Translations under genes and position numbers: made by a program | Shown: in pieces, positions 44,052 through 53,003 of the stretch | Layout: each line of letters starts with the position of its first letter | Position numbering within the stretch: position 1 is the stretch's first letter | Notes under the pieces: generated by a model | What the model was told of the DNA's origin: nothing | Seen by the model: only the letters and a program-made list of their open reading frames with translations | The model's database searches: none | Origin: Accumulibacter sp. | GTDB lineage: Bacteria; Pseudomonadota; Gammaproteobacteria; Burkholderiales; Rhodocyclaceae | Direction: 5' to 3' | NCBI GenBank assembly: GCA_017302455.1 | Contig: JAFLDO010000003.1 | Coordinates: 87,758-151,757 of the forward strand | Length of the DNA stretch: 64,000 nt

Positions 44052-45141
44052 GCCGCTCTTCCGGGTACAGCGACAACAGGCCGGCGCCGCTGGCGGCGCA
44101 CGCTCCGCGTTCCGTGATCAGCGCACTGATCAGCGCCGCCGGCGTCATGTCGAAGGCCGGATTGGCGACCCTTTCGGCGACCGCCAACTGCCGTAGGAGT
44201 CCTGGTCGACCGGCTGAATCGCAGCCCTGAACGAGGCGCAATTCGTCTGCGTCGCGCTCCTCGATGGCGATCGCCGCACCAGTCGGGCAGTCGAAGTCGA
44301 TCGTTGAGCGCGGCGCCACCACGTAGAAGGGCACGCCCGCCGCGCGCGCCGCCAGCGCCTTCAGCCAGGTGCCAACCTTGTTGACGATGTCGCCGTTGGC
44401 GGCGACGCAATCGGCGCCGACGATGACCGCGTCGACCTCGCCCCTCGTCAAGAGCAGCCCGGCGGCGTTGTCGGCGATGACGGTGTGAGGCACCCCCTCC
44501 TCGCTGAGTTCCCAGGCCGTCAGCAGGCCCTGGTTGCGCGGGCGCGTTTCCGAGACCCAGACGTGCACGTCGATTCCTGCCGCGAACGCCGCATAAATTG
44601 GGGCCAGCGCGGTACCGTAGTCGACGGTGGCCAGCCAGCCGGCATTGCAGTGGGTCATCATCGCCAAGCGCCCGTGCTGCGCAGCAGGGAGCAGGCGCAG
44701 CAACTGCAGCCCGTTGTCGCCCATGCGGCGGCATTGCTCGACGTCCTCGTCGGCAAGCCTGCCAGCCTCCTGCCAGGCCGCCTCGGCGCGCGCCACCGGC
44801 GGCAAGGGTGCCAGACGTGCCTGTAGTCGCGCCAGAGCCCAGCGCAGATTGACCGCAGTCGGTCGTGTCGCCACCAGTGTCTCGATGGCGGCATGCAGGG
44901 CCGGATCATCCGCCTGGCTCGCCAGCGCCAGAGCCAGGCCATACGCAGCCGTCACGCCAATCAGCGGCGCACCGCGTACCTGCATGCTGCAGATTGCGCG
45001 CACGGCGTCCTCGAGGCTGGCCAGGCGCAGCACGCGATATTCGTGCGGCAACGCGGTCTGGTCGATGATGTCCACGGCACAGCCATCGACCACCGGCCAG
45101 ATCGTGCGCGTGAACCTGCCATTGACTCTCATGACCGCCAT
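44044..45141 (-). CDS. mtnA: S-methyl-5-thioribose-1-phosphate isomerase
   Basis: A 365-residue cytosolic isomerase of the eIF2B-alpha-like family. It converts 5-methylthioribose-1-phosphate (and 5-deoxyribose-1-phosphate) to the ribulose form. Motifs present are VRGAPLIGVTAAYGLAL, the catalytic-Cys region MTHCNAGWLATVDYGTAL, VWVSETRPRNQGLLTAWEL, the catalytic-Asp region VIVGADCVAANGDIVNKVGT and PRSTIDFDCPTG. Length is normal. The start has an AGGGG box; a second ATG three codons in is possible. It is the first gene of a probable operon with the class II aldolase. No mtnB/C/D genes follow, which argues for the aldolase shunt over the classical methionine salvage route. Confidence 0.95.
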   Translation of the reverse strand: MAVMRVNGRFTRTIWPVVDGCAVDIIDQTALPHEYRVLRLASLEDAVRAICSMQVRGAPLIGVTAAYGLALALASQADDPALHAAIETLVATRPTAVNLRWALARLQARLAPLPPVARAEAAWQEAGRLADEDVEQCRRMGDNGLQLLRLLPAAQHGRLAMMTHCNAGWLATVDYGTALAPIYAAFAAGIDVHVWVSETRPRNQGLLTAWELSEEGVPHTVIADNAAGLLLTRGEVDAVIVGADCVAANGDIVNKVGTWLKALAARAAGVPFYVVAPRSTIDFDCPTGAAIAIEERDADELRLVQGCDSAGRPGLLRQLAVAERVANPAFDMTPAALISALITERGACAASGAGLLSLYPEERHG

Positions 45142-45251
45142 TCTACCCCTGCCGCGCCACGACCAGCGGCTTGGCGCCTGACAGCGGCGCGCTGCGGGTT
45201 TAATATGCCGAAGTCACCCATCCGTCCGCCTACGCGCAAAAAGGAATCGCC

Positions 45252-45809
45252 ATGAATCTCCCAGCCAGACCCGTCAGCCGCACTTCTCGCCCACTACTGC
45301 TGCTCACTGTGGTCGCCGCGAGCCTCGCGGGACAGCTGCAGGCTGCCGACATGCCCAAGCGCAAAGCCGGCTTGTGGGAAGTCAGCACGCGCATGGAGGG
45401 GATGCCGGCGATGGGCGCGATGCAGCAGTGCATCGACCAGAGCACTGACGACCTGATGCAACAGCAAGCCAAGAAGGAACAACAGAACTGCAGCGTCATC
45501 GATGTCAAGCAACTCGGCAACAAGGTCACCATCCACTCCGTTTGCAAGGCACAGGGCAGCACGGCCACCACCGATGCCGTTTTCATCGGCTCGTTCGACT
45601 CGGCCTACAAGGGTGACATGCACACGCGCTTCAGCCCACCGATGCACGGCACCAGCGAGTCGAAAATGTCGCTCGACGCGCGTTGGGTCGGTCCCTGCAA
45701 ACCCGGCCAGAAGCCCGGGGACGTGATCATGCCGAACGTCGGCGGGATGAACATCAACGAAATGATGAAGGATCCGAAGATCCAGGAGATGATGAAGCGG
45801 CAGAAGTAG
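45252..45809 (+). CDS. DUF3617 exported protein
   Basis: 185 residues with a Sec signal peptide (RPLLLLTVVAASLAGQLQAADMP). The mature part opens with the family hallmark KAGLWEVSTRMEGMP. It carries paired cysteines (QCIDQST, NCSVIDV, VCKAQ) and the strand pattern DAVFIGSFDSAYKGDMHTRFSPP, ending in a Met-rich helix (MNINEMMKDPKIQEMMKRQK). DUF3617 proteins are periplasmic and of unknown function, with a likely beta-rich, lipid-binding-type fold. Divergent from mtnA. Confidence 0.88.
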   Translation: MNLPARPVSRTSRPLLLLTVVAASLAGQLQAADMPKRKAGLWEVSTRMEGMPAMGAMQQCIDQSTDDLMQQQAKKEQQNCSVIDVKQLGNKVTIHSVCKAQGSTATTDAVFIGSFDSAYKGDMHTRFSPPMHGTSESKMSLDARWVGPCKPGQKPGDVIMPNVGGMNINEMMKDPKIQEMMKRQK

Positions 45810-45830
45810 TCTATCGAATCGGGCGGGCTG

Positions 45831-46604
45831 TCAGGTGGCCATGCTGGACAACCGGTTGTCGGACAAACCTTGCCGCGCTCCCGTCTGCCATACCGGCGAC
45901 TGCTTGCTCGGCTTGCCTGACTGGTGCGGCGACTGCCCGTAGCATCGACGGAGCACGAGCAGGGTGCTCAACTGAAGCATCGGGTCGTGTCCGTCGTAGT
46001 CCGCCATGCTCCGGCTGGTGAGCGTGCAGTCGAGTGCCGGCGAGAGCAGCACGACACAACTCGGCAAGGGCTCACCCGCCGCCTTGGCAGAATGGATCGT
46101 GACGAGCGCGAGATTGCCACCCGCGGAGTCGCCGGCGAGAACCATGCTCGCGGGCACCACGCCCTGCGCAATAAGCGCCCGACAGACGCGCTGGCAATCG
46201 TCCGGCGCCGCTGGAAAGGGGTGCTCCGGCGCCAGCCGGTAGTCGGGGAGCAGGGCCCGCGCGCCGAGACGCCGACAGAGGCGTGACACCAGCGCGGCGT
46301 GCGCATTCGGAAAGCGAGAGGCAAAAATCCACCATGCAGGTAGAGCATGACGCGCTCGTGCCGGCTGTCCGGCAAAGTGATCCACTCGGCCGGCACGCCA
46401 TCGCAGTCGACCGGCGTGCGGGACGTCCGGCGCAACCTGGAAATAACGCGCATCGATCTCCTCGTACTCGCGACGCAACGCGCTGACGTCGGATTCCTGC
46501 GTGATCCGCCTGCGCATCGTCAGCCGCAGCAGCGTGTTCAAGGCGCGCGTCCGCCAACTCGGGGACAGTGCGATCCTGCGATGGTAGTCGGGTGGTTTGT
46601 CCAT
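45831..46604 (-). pseudogene. HSL-type alpha/beta-hydrolase (esterase), doubly frameshifted and truncated
   Basis: From the ATG at 46604 the frame gives MDKPPDYHRRIALSPSW... through RYFQVAPDVPHAG. The reading then makes family sense only in a neighbouring frame (VDCDGVPAEWITLPDSRHERVMLYLHGGF, carrying the oxyanion HGG). It finally returns to the first frame for NAHAALVSRLCRRLGARALLPDYRLAPEHPFPAAPDDC and the nucleophile LAGDSAGGNLAL. The C-terminal third, with the catalytic Asp and His, is missing: the frame ends shortly after SMADYDGHDPML. So it holds two compensating indels plus loss of the end. It is almost certainly inactive unless the assembly is wrong. Confidence 0.75.
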
Positions 46605-46981
46605 GGCGACCTTGTCGAGGCGACAGACTACGCCAAGTCGCGGAGTTGAGGACCCGCGCTCCGTACGCCGACCGGCCCAATCTGCTCCGCTGGTCTCTCG
46701 TGAGCGCTCCATCGCTATGCCGGCTGCGCGCGTGAGCTGTTGCCGGGAACTGACGGCCGATGCAGCATTCGGGGCGAATGATCCGGCCCGAGCATGCGCT
46801 AGAGGCACGCAGGCGAATGGCCGGCCGTGCAAGAATCAGGCACAATGGCTGGCCTGCAGCGCCGCGTCCGGGACGGCATGCGGAGCCGGTCAGCACGACT
46901 TGAGCGCGACATCGGTCGTGCTGCACGTGCCGCTGGCCGAAGCGGCGAACGAAGCGAACACGCACCATGGGGAGGACAGGG
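46605..46981. other. Divergent intergenic region between the esterase relic and the MBL hydrolase gene
   Basis: About 375 bases, with no frame that looks like a gene on either strand. A strong GGAGG box near its right end belongs to the MBL gene. I see no clear promoter hexamers or RNA structure. Confidence 0.3.
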
Positions 46982-47659
46982 ATGGGACCGCGGGCTCTTG
47001 CGATTACCTCGGAAATCAGTCAGGTCGGCGGCCCGACGCTGACACACGGCAACGATGCAGCCGTCTACCTCGTCCACTTCGGCAACGTCGCTGCGCTCAT
47101 CGATGCCGGCTGCGGTCGCGCCACCGATCGGCTCCTGCAGAACATCGAAGCCGCCGGCGTCTCACCCGAGCAGATCCGGCACCTGCTGCTCACCCATTGC
47201 CACTATGATCACAGTGGCGCCGCCGCCGACCTTCGGCAGCGCTTTGGCTGGCCAGTAGCGATCCATGCGCTCGAGGCCGCGTATCTGGAGAACGGCGACA
47301 ATCAGGTCAGCGCCGCATCGTGGTACGGTGACCACCTCGCCCCCTGCCCTGTCGATATCCGGATCGCCGACGGCGATCGGTTTTCTCTCGGCGATCGATC
47401 GATTCAGGCGATCCACATCCCCGGCCACTCCCCCGGCTCGCTCGCTTACCTGGTCGAGTCGGAGGGTCGGCGAGTGGTTTTCGCGCAGGACGTCCATGGA
47501 CCGCTCCACCCGGCACTGTTGTCGAAGCGTAGCGACTACCAGCAGTCGCTACGCAAGCTCGAGGCGCTCGCCGCCGATATTCTCTGTGAGGGCCATTACG
47601 GCGTCTTTTTCGGAAGAGCCGCGATCGCCGGCTTCATCGAACGCTTTGTCGAAGACTGA
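46982..47659 (+). CDS. MBL-fold metallohydrolase (glyoxalase II-like)
   Basis: A 225-residue protein starting at the second ATG, which has GGAGG at ideal spacing. The metal site THCHYDHSG is followed by the downstream ligands IHIPGHSPGSLAYLV (His), AQDVHGPLH (Asp) and ILCEGHYGVF (His). Two metals and thioester or phosphodiester-type hydrolysis are expected; the substrate is unknown. There is no signal peptide. It lacks the C-terminal glutathione-binding domain of true glyoxalase II, so the name 'glyoxalase II-like' refers to fold only. Confidence 0.9.
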   Translation: MGPRALAITSEISQVGGPTLTHGNDAAVYLVHFGNVAALIDAGCGRATDRLLQNIEAAGVSPEQIRHLLLTHCHYDHSGAAADLRQRFGWPVAIHALEAAYLENGDNQVSAASWYGDHLAPCPVDIRIADGDRFSLGDRSIQAIHIPGHSPGSLAYLVESEGRRVVFAQDVHGPLHPALLSKRSDYQQSLRKLEALAADILCEGHYGVFFGRAAIAGFIERFVED

Positions 47660-47791
47660 CGACGCCGCAGCGCCGCCGACCCGCCACGCCCAGGACGCAG
47701 GGTCCTCACGCGCTTCGTCCACGTCACCGCCGGTCAGCATGACCATACTTCCGTTCGGCATACCACCCATGTTCCCGCCGAGGAGTGGACG

Positions 47792-48836
47792 ATGAGCAGT
47801 ACACGCAGCGAGAGGGATTCCTTCGGCACCATCGACGTGCCCGCGGATCGGCTCTGGGGCGCACAGACACAGCGCGCCATCGGACACTTTGCGATCTCCA
47901 GCGAACGCATGCCCGAGGAACTGCTACGTGCGCTGGCTGCCGTCAAGGCCGCCGGAGCACGGGTCAACGGCGACCTCGGGCTGCTGCCCGACGACAAGGC
48001 CGCAGCGATCGTCAGCGCCGCCGAGGAAGTGCTTGCCGGCCGCCATACGCAGGAGTTCCCGCTGTCGGTCTGGCAAACGGGAGCTGGCACGCAGACCAAC
48101 ATGAACATCAACGAGGTCCTGGCCAACCGCGCCTCTCAACACACACCCGGAATTCGGCACGCGTGTGGCGGCCGACCTTGCCCGCCAGAGCGGGTTGCCG
48201 TTCGTCAGCGCCGACAACAAGTTTGCCGCGCTGGCCGCACACGACGGCCTCGTGGCCGCGCATGGCGCGCTCAAGACACTCGCCGTCGCACTGCTGAAGA
48301 TTGCCAACGATATTCGCTGGCTGGCGTCGGGCCCCCGCTCGGGACTCGGCGAGATTGCCATTCCCGAGAACGAGCCCGGCAGTTCGATCATGCCCGGCAA
48401 GGTCAACCCGACCCAGTGCGAGGCGCTGACGATGCTTTGCTGCCAGGTGCTCGCCAACGATGTGGCCGTCGGTCTTGGCGGCGCGTCCGGCAACTTCGAG
48501 CTCAACGTCTTCAAGCCGCTGATTGCCAACAGCTTCCTGCAGAGCGTACGCCTGCTGGCCGACGGCATGACGAGTATCGAGGCGCATTGCCTACGCGGTA
48601 TTGAGCCACGCCGGCAACGCATCGCCGAACTGCTTGAGCGCTCGCTGATGCTGGTGACGGCACTGGCCCCGCACATCGGCTACGACCGCGCCGCCGAGGT
48701 CGCGAAGCGCGCCCACCGTGAGGGCAGCAGCTTGCGCGAAGCGGCGCTGGGGCTCGGGTATGTGACAGTAGACGAGTTCGACCGTTGGGTCCGACCGGCG
48801 GCGATGGTGCACCCCAGCGACGACCGCGAGCGGTAG
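47792..48836 (+). pseudogene. fumC: Class II fumarase with a large internal deletion
   Basis: The 5' part is normal FumC (DSFGTIDVPADRLWGAQTQRAIGHF ... [23 protein letters not shown]). At about 48136-48140 the sequence jumps to the family's [21 protein letters not shown] in another frame. It then continues normally through [20 protein letters not shown] to the C-terminus ([18 protein letters not shown]). About 120 residues are missing compared with E. coli FumC, including the NDDVNKSQSSND and THLQDATP active-site segments. The joined frame also runs out of phase into a 270-residue nonsense product. No fumarase activity is possible from this copy. An assembly collapse is the alternative to a true deletion. 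Confidence 0.88.
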
Positions 48837-48978
48837 CTGCGCGGCCGGGGCTGGGCAACGGACCGCGCAGCTCGCCTGATATCAGGTTTGCCGGAGGGGT
48901 GCCGCAGGCACCTTGGTGAGCGGCGCCGATGCATGTATGCTGACGGGCATCGAACGGCAACGCCTTGGGGAAAACAAT

Positions 48979-49278
48979 ATGGTTCGTGGAGTGTCAGCCA
49001 CCGTCTTGCTGGCCCTGTGGGCCGGTCTCGCCACAGCCGAGACACCACCATTGCCCGCGCCCGGTCGCGGCGAGTTGCTCTACTCGACGCACTGCATCGC
49101 CTGCCACAACGAACAGATGCATTGGCGCGACAAGAAGCTGGTGACCAACTGGCACAGCCTGCGGTCGGAAGTCCGGCGCTGGCAGGAGACCATGGCGCTT
49201 GGCTGGGGCCGGGAAGAGGTCGACGAGGTGGCACGCTACCTGAAGGCCGTCTACTACCGCGATCTCGCCCCCGAGTGA
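48979..49278 (+). CDS. Small monohaem cytochrome c-type protein
   Basis: 99 residues, starting at the ATG behind GGGGA. A signal peptide (VSATVLLALWAGLATAE) sends it to the periplasm. The haem motif CIACH follows LLYSTH, and the expected axial Met may be in WQETMALGW. The C-terminal helix EEVDEVARYLKAVYYRD closes the fold. It is a short class I-like cytochrome. Electron partners are unknown and no oxidase genes are adjacent. Confidence 0.85.
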   Translation: MVRGVSATVLLALWAGLATAETPPLPAPGRGELLYSTHCIACHNEQMHWRDKKLVTNWHSLRSEVRRWQETMALGWGREEVDEVARYLKAVYYRDLAPE

Positions 49279-49425
49279 GGGTGAGATCGCTGCAGACCGC
49301 CGCAGGCCCTCGCCGCGACCTGCGGCCGGCGGCCCGCTTTGCCGTATGATTGCATCCTTTGCGGGTGTGCCGCCCAGCACCCTGCCGACTCCTCCGCCTT
49401 CGCGCGGCCATCGCGGACTTCGCCG

Positions 49426-49980
49426 ATGAGACGCTCACAACACGCCCTGGCTGCACTGCTCGCCGCCTGCCTCGCCAACCCCGTAGCGGCCGCATGCGAC
49501 GACCCGACGACCTTCACCGGCAGTCTCTGCAAACGGCTGCACGACACCTGGGAACAGGGCCAGGGCGAAGTGCTCCTCCCCTTCTACACCTACCATATGC
49601 CATTCGCCTATTCGCAGGCCAAGCTCGACAGCTTCGAGCAGAATACCTGGGGGCTGGGCTATGGGCGCAGCCGCTACGACGACGAAGGCAACTGGCACAG
49701 CCTGTACGCCATGGGCTTCCGCGATTCCCACGACAAGTTCGAGCCTATCGTCGGCTACGGATATCAGTGGATGTGGGGAGAGCGCGACGGACTGCACGCG
49801 GGCCTGGGCTACACCGTCTTCGTGACGGCCCGCTCCGACATCGCCAACTATTTCCCGTTTCCCGGCATTCTGCCGATCGCCTCGGTCAACTATCGGCGCA
49901 GCGCCCTCAGCATGAGCTACGTACCGGGCGGCAACGGCAACGGCAACGTCCTGTTCTTCTGGGCCCGCTTCGGCTTCTGA
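49426..49980 (+). CDS. pagP: Lipid A palmitoyltransferase PagP family protein
   Basis: 184 residues. A signal peptide (MRRSQHALAALLAACLANPVAA) is followed by an eight-strand outer-membrane barrel. The whole PagP pattern is visible: YTYHMPFAYS (catalytic His region), WGLGYGRSRYDDEGNWHSLYAMGFRDSHDKFEPIVGYGY (the DS pair) and the C-terminal GNGNVLFFWARFGF, ending in Phe for barrel assembly. The enzyme moves palmitate from phospholipid to lipid A and strengthens the outer membrane. The start was chosen for the signal peptide; the ribosome binding site is poor. In enterobacteria PhoPQ controls it, but no PhoP box is evident here. Confidence 0.92.
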   Translation: MRRSQHALAALLAACLANPVAAACDDPTTFTGSLCKRLHDTWEQGQGEVLLPFYTYHMPFAYSQAKLDSFEQNTWGLGYGRSRYDDEGNWHSLYAMGFRDSHDKFEPIVGYGYQWMWGERDGLHAGLGYTVFVTARSDIANYFPFPGILPIASVNYRRSALSMSYVPGGNGNGNVLFFWARFGF

Positions 49981-50034
49981 CAGCTTCTGCGCGCGCCACA
50001 CCCGATCTTGCAGGGAGCGGCGCAGGCCAGCGGC

Positions 50035-51990
50035 TCACGCCGCGTTGCGCACACCTTCCAGGCTGACGGTCTGCTGGAGGACATCGCGAATGCTCTCCCC
50101 GATCCGGTTCAGCGCCTGCATTTGCGACACCAGTTTGTTCTCGACACTGAGCAGCTCGTCGATCCGCTCTTCCAGAGTATCGGTCGCCTGGTGGATCCGC
50201 TTGATGCTCTCCAGCCGGCGTTTCAGTTGAATCTGGTGCTCGCGAATCTGGATCTCCATCGGTGCCATGATCGCCTTCAGCCACGATTCGGCATCACGGT
50301 TGGCATGCTCGAAGTTCTTTCGTACCTGCACCGCGACCTCCTCGAAAAAGCGCTGCGTAAGCTGGCCCTTTTCGTGGGTCAACAACTGAAACATCGTATT
50401 GACGTGCGTGTCGCACCACTGATCGATGCGGTCGATCTCCTTCGAGTAGCGCATCAGGGAAAAACCGATCGGTGAACCCAGCTTGAGGCCATGCTCGACA
50501 GCGAACTTCTTGTAGATGGCCTCCATCATCGCCCTGATTTCCGCCACCTCTCCTTCTGACCGGCTGAGGTTGCCGCGAGCGACCTCGAAAAAATGCGCCA
50601 TTGCCGCCGACAGCGTTTTCGAGAAGGTGGCATGCTGCATCGCATCGCGCGTCTCGGTGGTCAGCAGACGGAGCGAATCAAGCCCGAGGTGAGCAAAGAG
50701 GTTGTTGGTCAACTGCGAGAAAACACTGCGCACGGCATAGTAGCGCTGTAGCCCCGATTCGAACTCCTCCTTCTCGACGCGTACCTTGCCCATCATGTAC
50801 TCGACGACACCCTTGTTCTTGCCGCGCAGTTCCGTGAGCTCGGTCACCTGTTCGCGCAGGCTGGCGAGGCGCGACTCAAGCAGGCTGCGCGTGCGCAGAT
50901 AGCAATCGGAGAACTCGCTGTCGGTGTTGTCGCGAACGATCTCCTGCTTCGCGGGAATCAGTTCCTCGGAAAGAGCATGTTCAAGCTCGCCCAGACAACT
51001 CCGCCTGAGCAAGTCGGCGTCATCGTTGATCTTGGCAACCAGTGCCTTCTGGGCCGAGACAGGAAAGATCTGGGCGGCAGGCAGATCGAGCGTCCACGCG
51101 CAAGTGTCGACCTGCCTGGCGATCTCCGCCGCGACTTCTGCCGGCGACTTGAGTTCGTCCCAGAGGCTGTCGATCTTGTTCAGGACGACGATACGGCCCT
51201 TCTTGCGTCCACCCGGCGCTCCGATGTGTTCTTGCCAGACGGTCAGATCGGATTGCGTGACGCCCGTATCGGCGGCCAGGATGAACAGCACAGCGTGCGC
51301 ATTGGGCAGCAGCGACAGGGTCAGCTCCGGCTCGGTGCCGATCGCGTTGAGGCCGGGTGTGTCGAGGATCACCAACCCCTGCTCGAGCAGAGGATGCGGG
51401 AAATTGATGATCGCATGACGCCAGCGCGGAACCTCGAGCGTTCCGTCCTCGTCGACGCGAAACGCCACGGCATCGCCCTCGCCAACCGCAAAACCGAGTT
51501 TCTTGGCCGTTTCGAGATCGACACGACGAACGTCGCTGACATGGCGAAGCGCGTCCTGCATCGCTTCGGCGGAGGCGGTGTCGAGCGGGATGATTTCCCA
51601 CTCGTCCGGAAAACGCTTGTATTCGCTGATGCTGGCGTTGGCCTCGCGGGTCTCGATCGGCAGCAGTTCGATCGACGGCGCCCGCGTGCGGTCGAACATC
51701 AGCTCGGTCGGGCACATGGTCGTGCGGCCCGCCGTGGAAGGCAGCACGCGGTTGCCGTAATTGGCGAAGAACAGGGCGTTGATCAACTCCGACTTGCCGC
51801 GCGAGAACTCGGCGACAAAGGCAACGTGCAGGCGATCTTCGCGCAGCTTCTCGAGCAACTCGGCGATGCGCCGGTCGGTCTGGGCGTCGGCAAGTTCGTT
51901 CTCGACCAGCCAGCCTGCGAATTTTTCCAGCACTCCGGAAAGCTCGACACGCCATTCACTGTAGGCGGCAAAATGTTGGGCAAGCGTCAT
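50035..51990 (-). CDS. Bacterial dynamin-like GTPase
   Basis: 651 residues. The GTPase domain has G1 AEFSRGKSELINAL (about 60), G2 in STAGRTTMCP, G3 LDTPGLNA and G4 VLNKIDSLWDE. It is followed by a long helical stalk with coiled-coil segments (ESRLASLREQVTELTELRGKNKG; LESIKRIHQATDTLEERIDELLSVENKL). No clear transmembrane paddle is seen. Such proteins bind and remodel membranes or protect them under stress or phage attack. It is a single-copy gene here without the paired second dynamin often seen. Convergent with pagP. Confidence 0.9.
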   Translation of the reverse strand: MTLAQHFAAYSEWRVELSGVLEKFAGWLVENELADAQTDRRIAELLEKLREDRLHVAFVAEFSRGKSELINALFFANYGNRVLPSTAGRTTMCPTELMFDRTRAPSIELLPIETREANASISEYKRFPDEWEIIPLDTASAEAMQDALRHVSDVRRVDLETAKKLGFAVGEGDAVAFRVDEDGTLEVPRWRHAIINFPHPLLEQGLVILDTPGLNAIGTEPELTLSLLPNAHAVLFILAADTGVTQSDLTVWQEHIGAPGGRKKGRIVVLNKIDSLWDELKSPAEVAAEIARQVDTCAWTLDLPAAQIFPVSAQKALVAKINDDADLLRRSCLGELEHALSEELIPAKQEIVRDNTDSEFSDCYLRTRSLLESRLASLREQVTELTELRGKNKGVVEYMMGKVRVEKEEFESGLQRYYAVRSVFSQLTNNLFAHLGLDSLRLLTTETRDAMQHATFSKTLSAAMAHFFEVARGNLSRSEGEVAEIRAMMEAIYKKFAVEHGLKLGSPIGFSLMRYSKEIDRIDQWCDTHVNTMFQLLTHEKGQLTQRFFEEVAVQVRKNFEHANRDAESWLKAIMAPMEIQIREHQIQLKRRLESIKRIHQATDTLEERIDELLSVENKLVSQMQALNRIGESIRDVLQQTVSLEGVRNAA

Positions 51991-52078
51991 GGCATGTTCC
52001 AGCGCAAGGTACAGGCTTTACTCTACCACAAAGTCCAGACCAATCAGCGACATGGGATTTCTTGCCACGAGCGGCCAA

Positions 52079-52906
52079 TCAGCGCTGGCAACGCGGGCAG
52101 TAAAAAGTCGAGCGACCCGACTGGCGAATCGTGCGCACCTCCCCGGCGCAGGCCGGACACGGCTGGCCGGCGCGGTCGTAAACGGCGCAGGAAAGCTGGA
52201 AGCAGCCAGCTCCGCCATCGCTGTGCACGTAGTCCCGTACGCTACTGCCGCCGGCAGCGATCGCCGCTTCGAGCGTGGCGCGGATCGCCGTAACCAGCCG
52301 CCGATAGCGCGCCAGACTGATGCGATCGGCGGTCCGCAGCGGCGAGATTCCAGCGCGGAACAGACTCTCGGCGGCGTAGATGTTGCCGACGCCCACCAGG
52401 AAATGGCTATCCATCAGCAAGGGTTTGATCGCTACACGGCGTCGCCGCGTCGCCGCGTACAACCAATCGCCGCTGAATCCTTCGGAGAGGGGTTCGACGC
52501 CGAGAGCAGCGAGCAGCGGATGACTCTCGACATCGCCACCCGCGTGCCACAGCACGGCCCCGAAACGACGGGGATCCCGGAGGCGCAGAACGCTTTGGCC
52601 GAAGACCAGGTCAACGTGATCATGCTTGCGCGGTGGAGTCTCCGGCGGCACCAGGCGCAGGCTGCCCGACATGCCGAGGTGGAGAATGATCCAGCCGCCC
52701 CGCGCGCTGCTTTCGCAGTCCAGCAGCAGATACTTGCCGCGTCGGAGGATGCCGTCAAGGCGCAGGCCGGTGAGCCGCGACGCGAGATCGGGAGGAATCT
52801 CGTGACGCAGGCGCGGAGTGCGCACAACCGCCCCGAGAATACGCTGTCCCCGCAATAGGGGAAGCAATCCCTGGCGACTGACTTCAACTTCGGGGAGTTC
52901 TGGCAT
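52079..52906 (-). CDS. mutM: Formamidopyrimidine-DNA glycosylase
   Basis: A 275-residue base-excision repair enzyme removing 8-oxoguanine and FaPy lesions. The start was set at MPELPEVE, since Pro2 must become the N-terminal catalytic nucleophile and Glu3 follows. Also present are RRGKYLLLDC (catalytic Lys), HLGMSGSLRL, VGNIYAAESLFRAGISP (the H2TH region) and the C-terminal zinc finger CPACAG..TFYCPRCQ. Divergent from the TPR gene across about 100 bases. Confidence 0.97.
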   Translation of the reverse strand: MPELPEVEVSRQGLLPLLRGQRILGAVVRTPRLRHEIPPDLASRLTGLRLDGILRRGKYLLLDCESSARGGWIILHLGMSGSLRLVPPETPPRKHDHVDLVFGQSVLRLRDPRRFGAVLWHAGGDVESHPLLAALGVEPLSEGFSGDWLYAATRRRRVAIKPLLMDSHFLVGVGNIYAAESLFRAGISPLRTADRISLARYRRLVTAIRATLEAAIAAGGSSVRDYVHSDGGAGCFQLSCAVYDRAGQPCPACAGEVRTIRQSGRSTFYCPRCQR

Positions 52907-53003
52907 TGCCGCTACCGAGAAAAGTCCATAACATGCGCAACAGGAATTATGACGCAATCCGCCCCGTCAATTCCCGCGACTGTTTGCGGCAGGCAAGGAA
53001 ACC

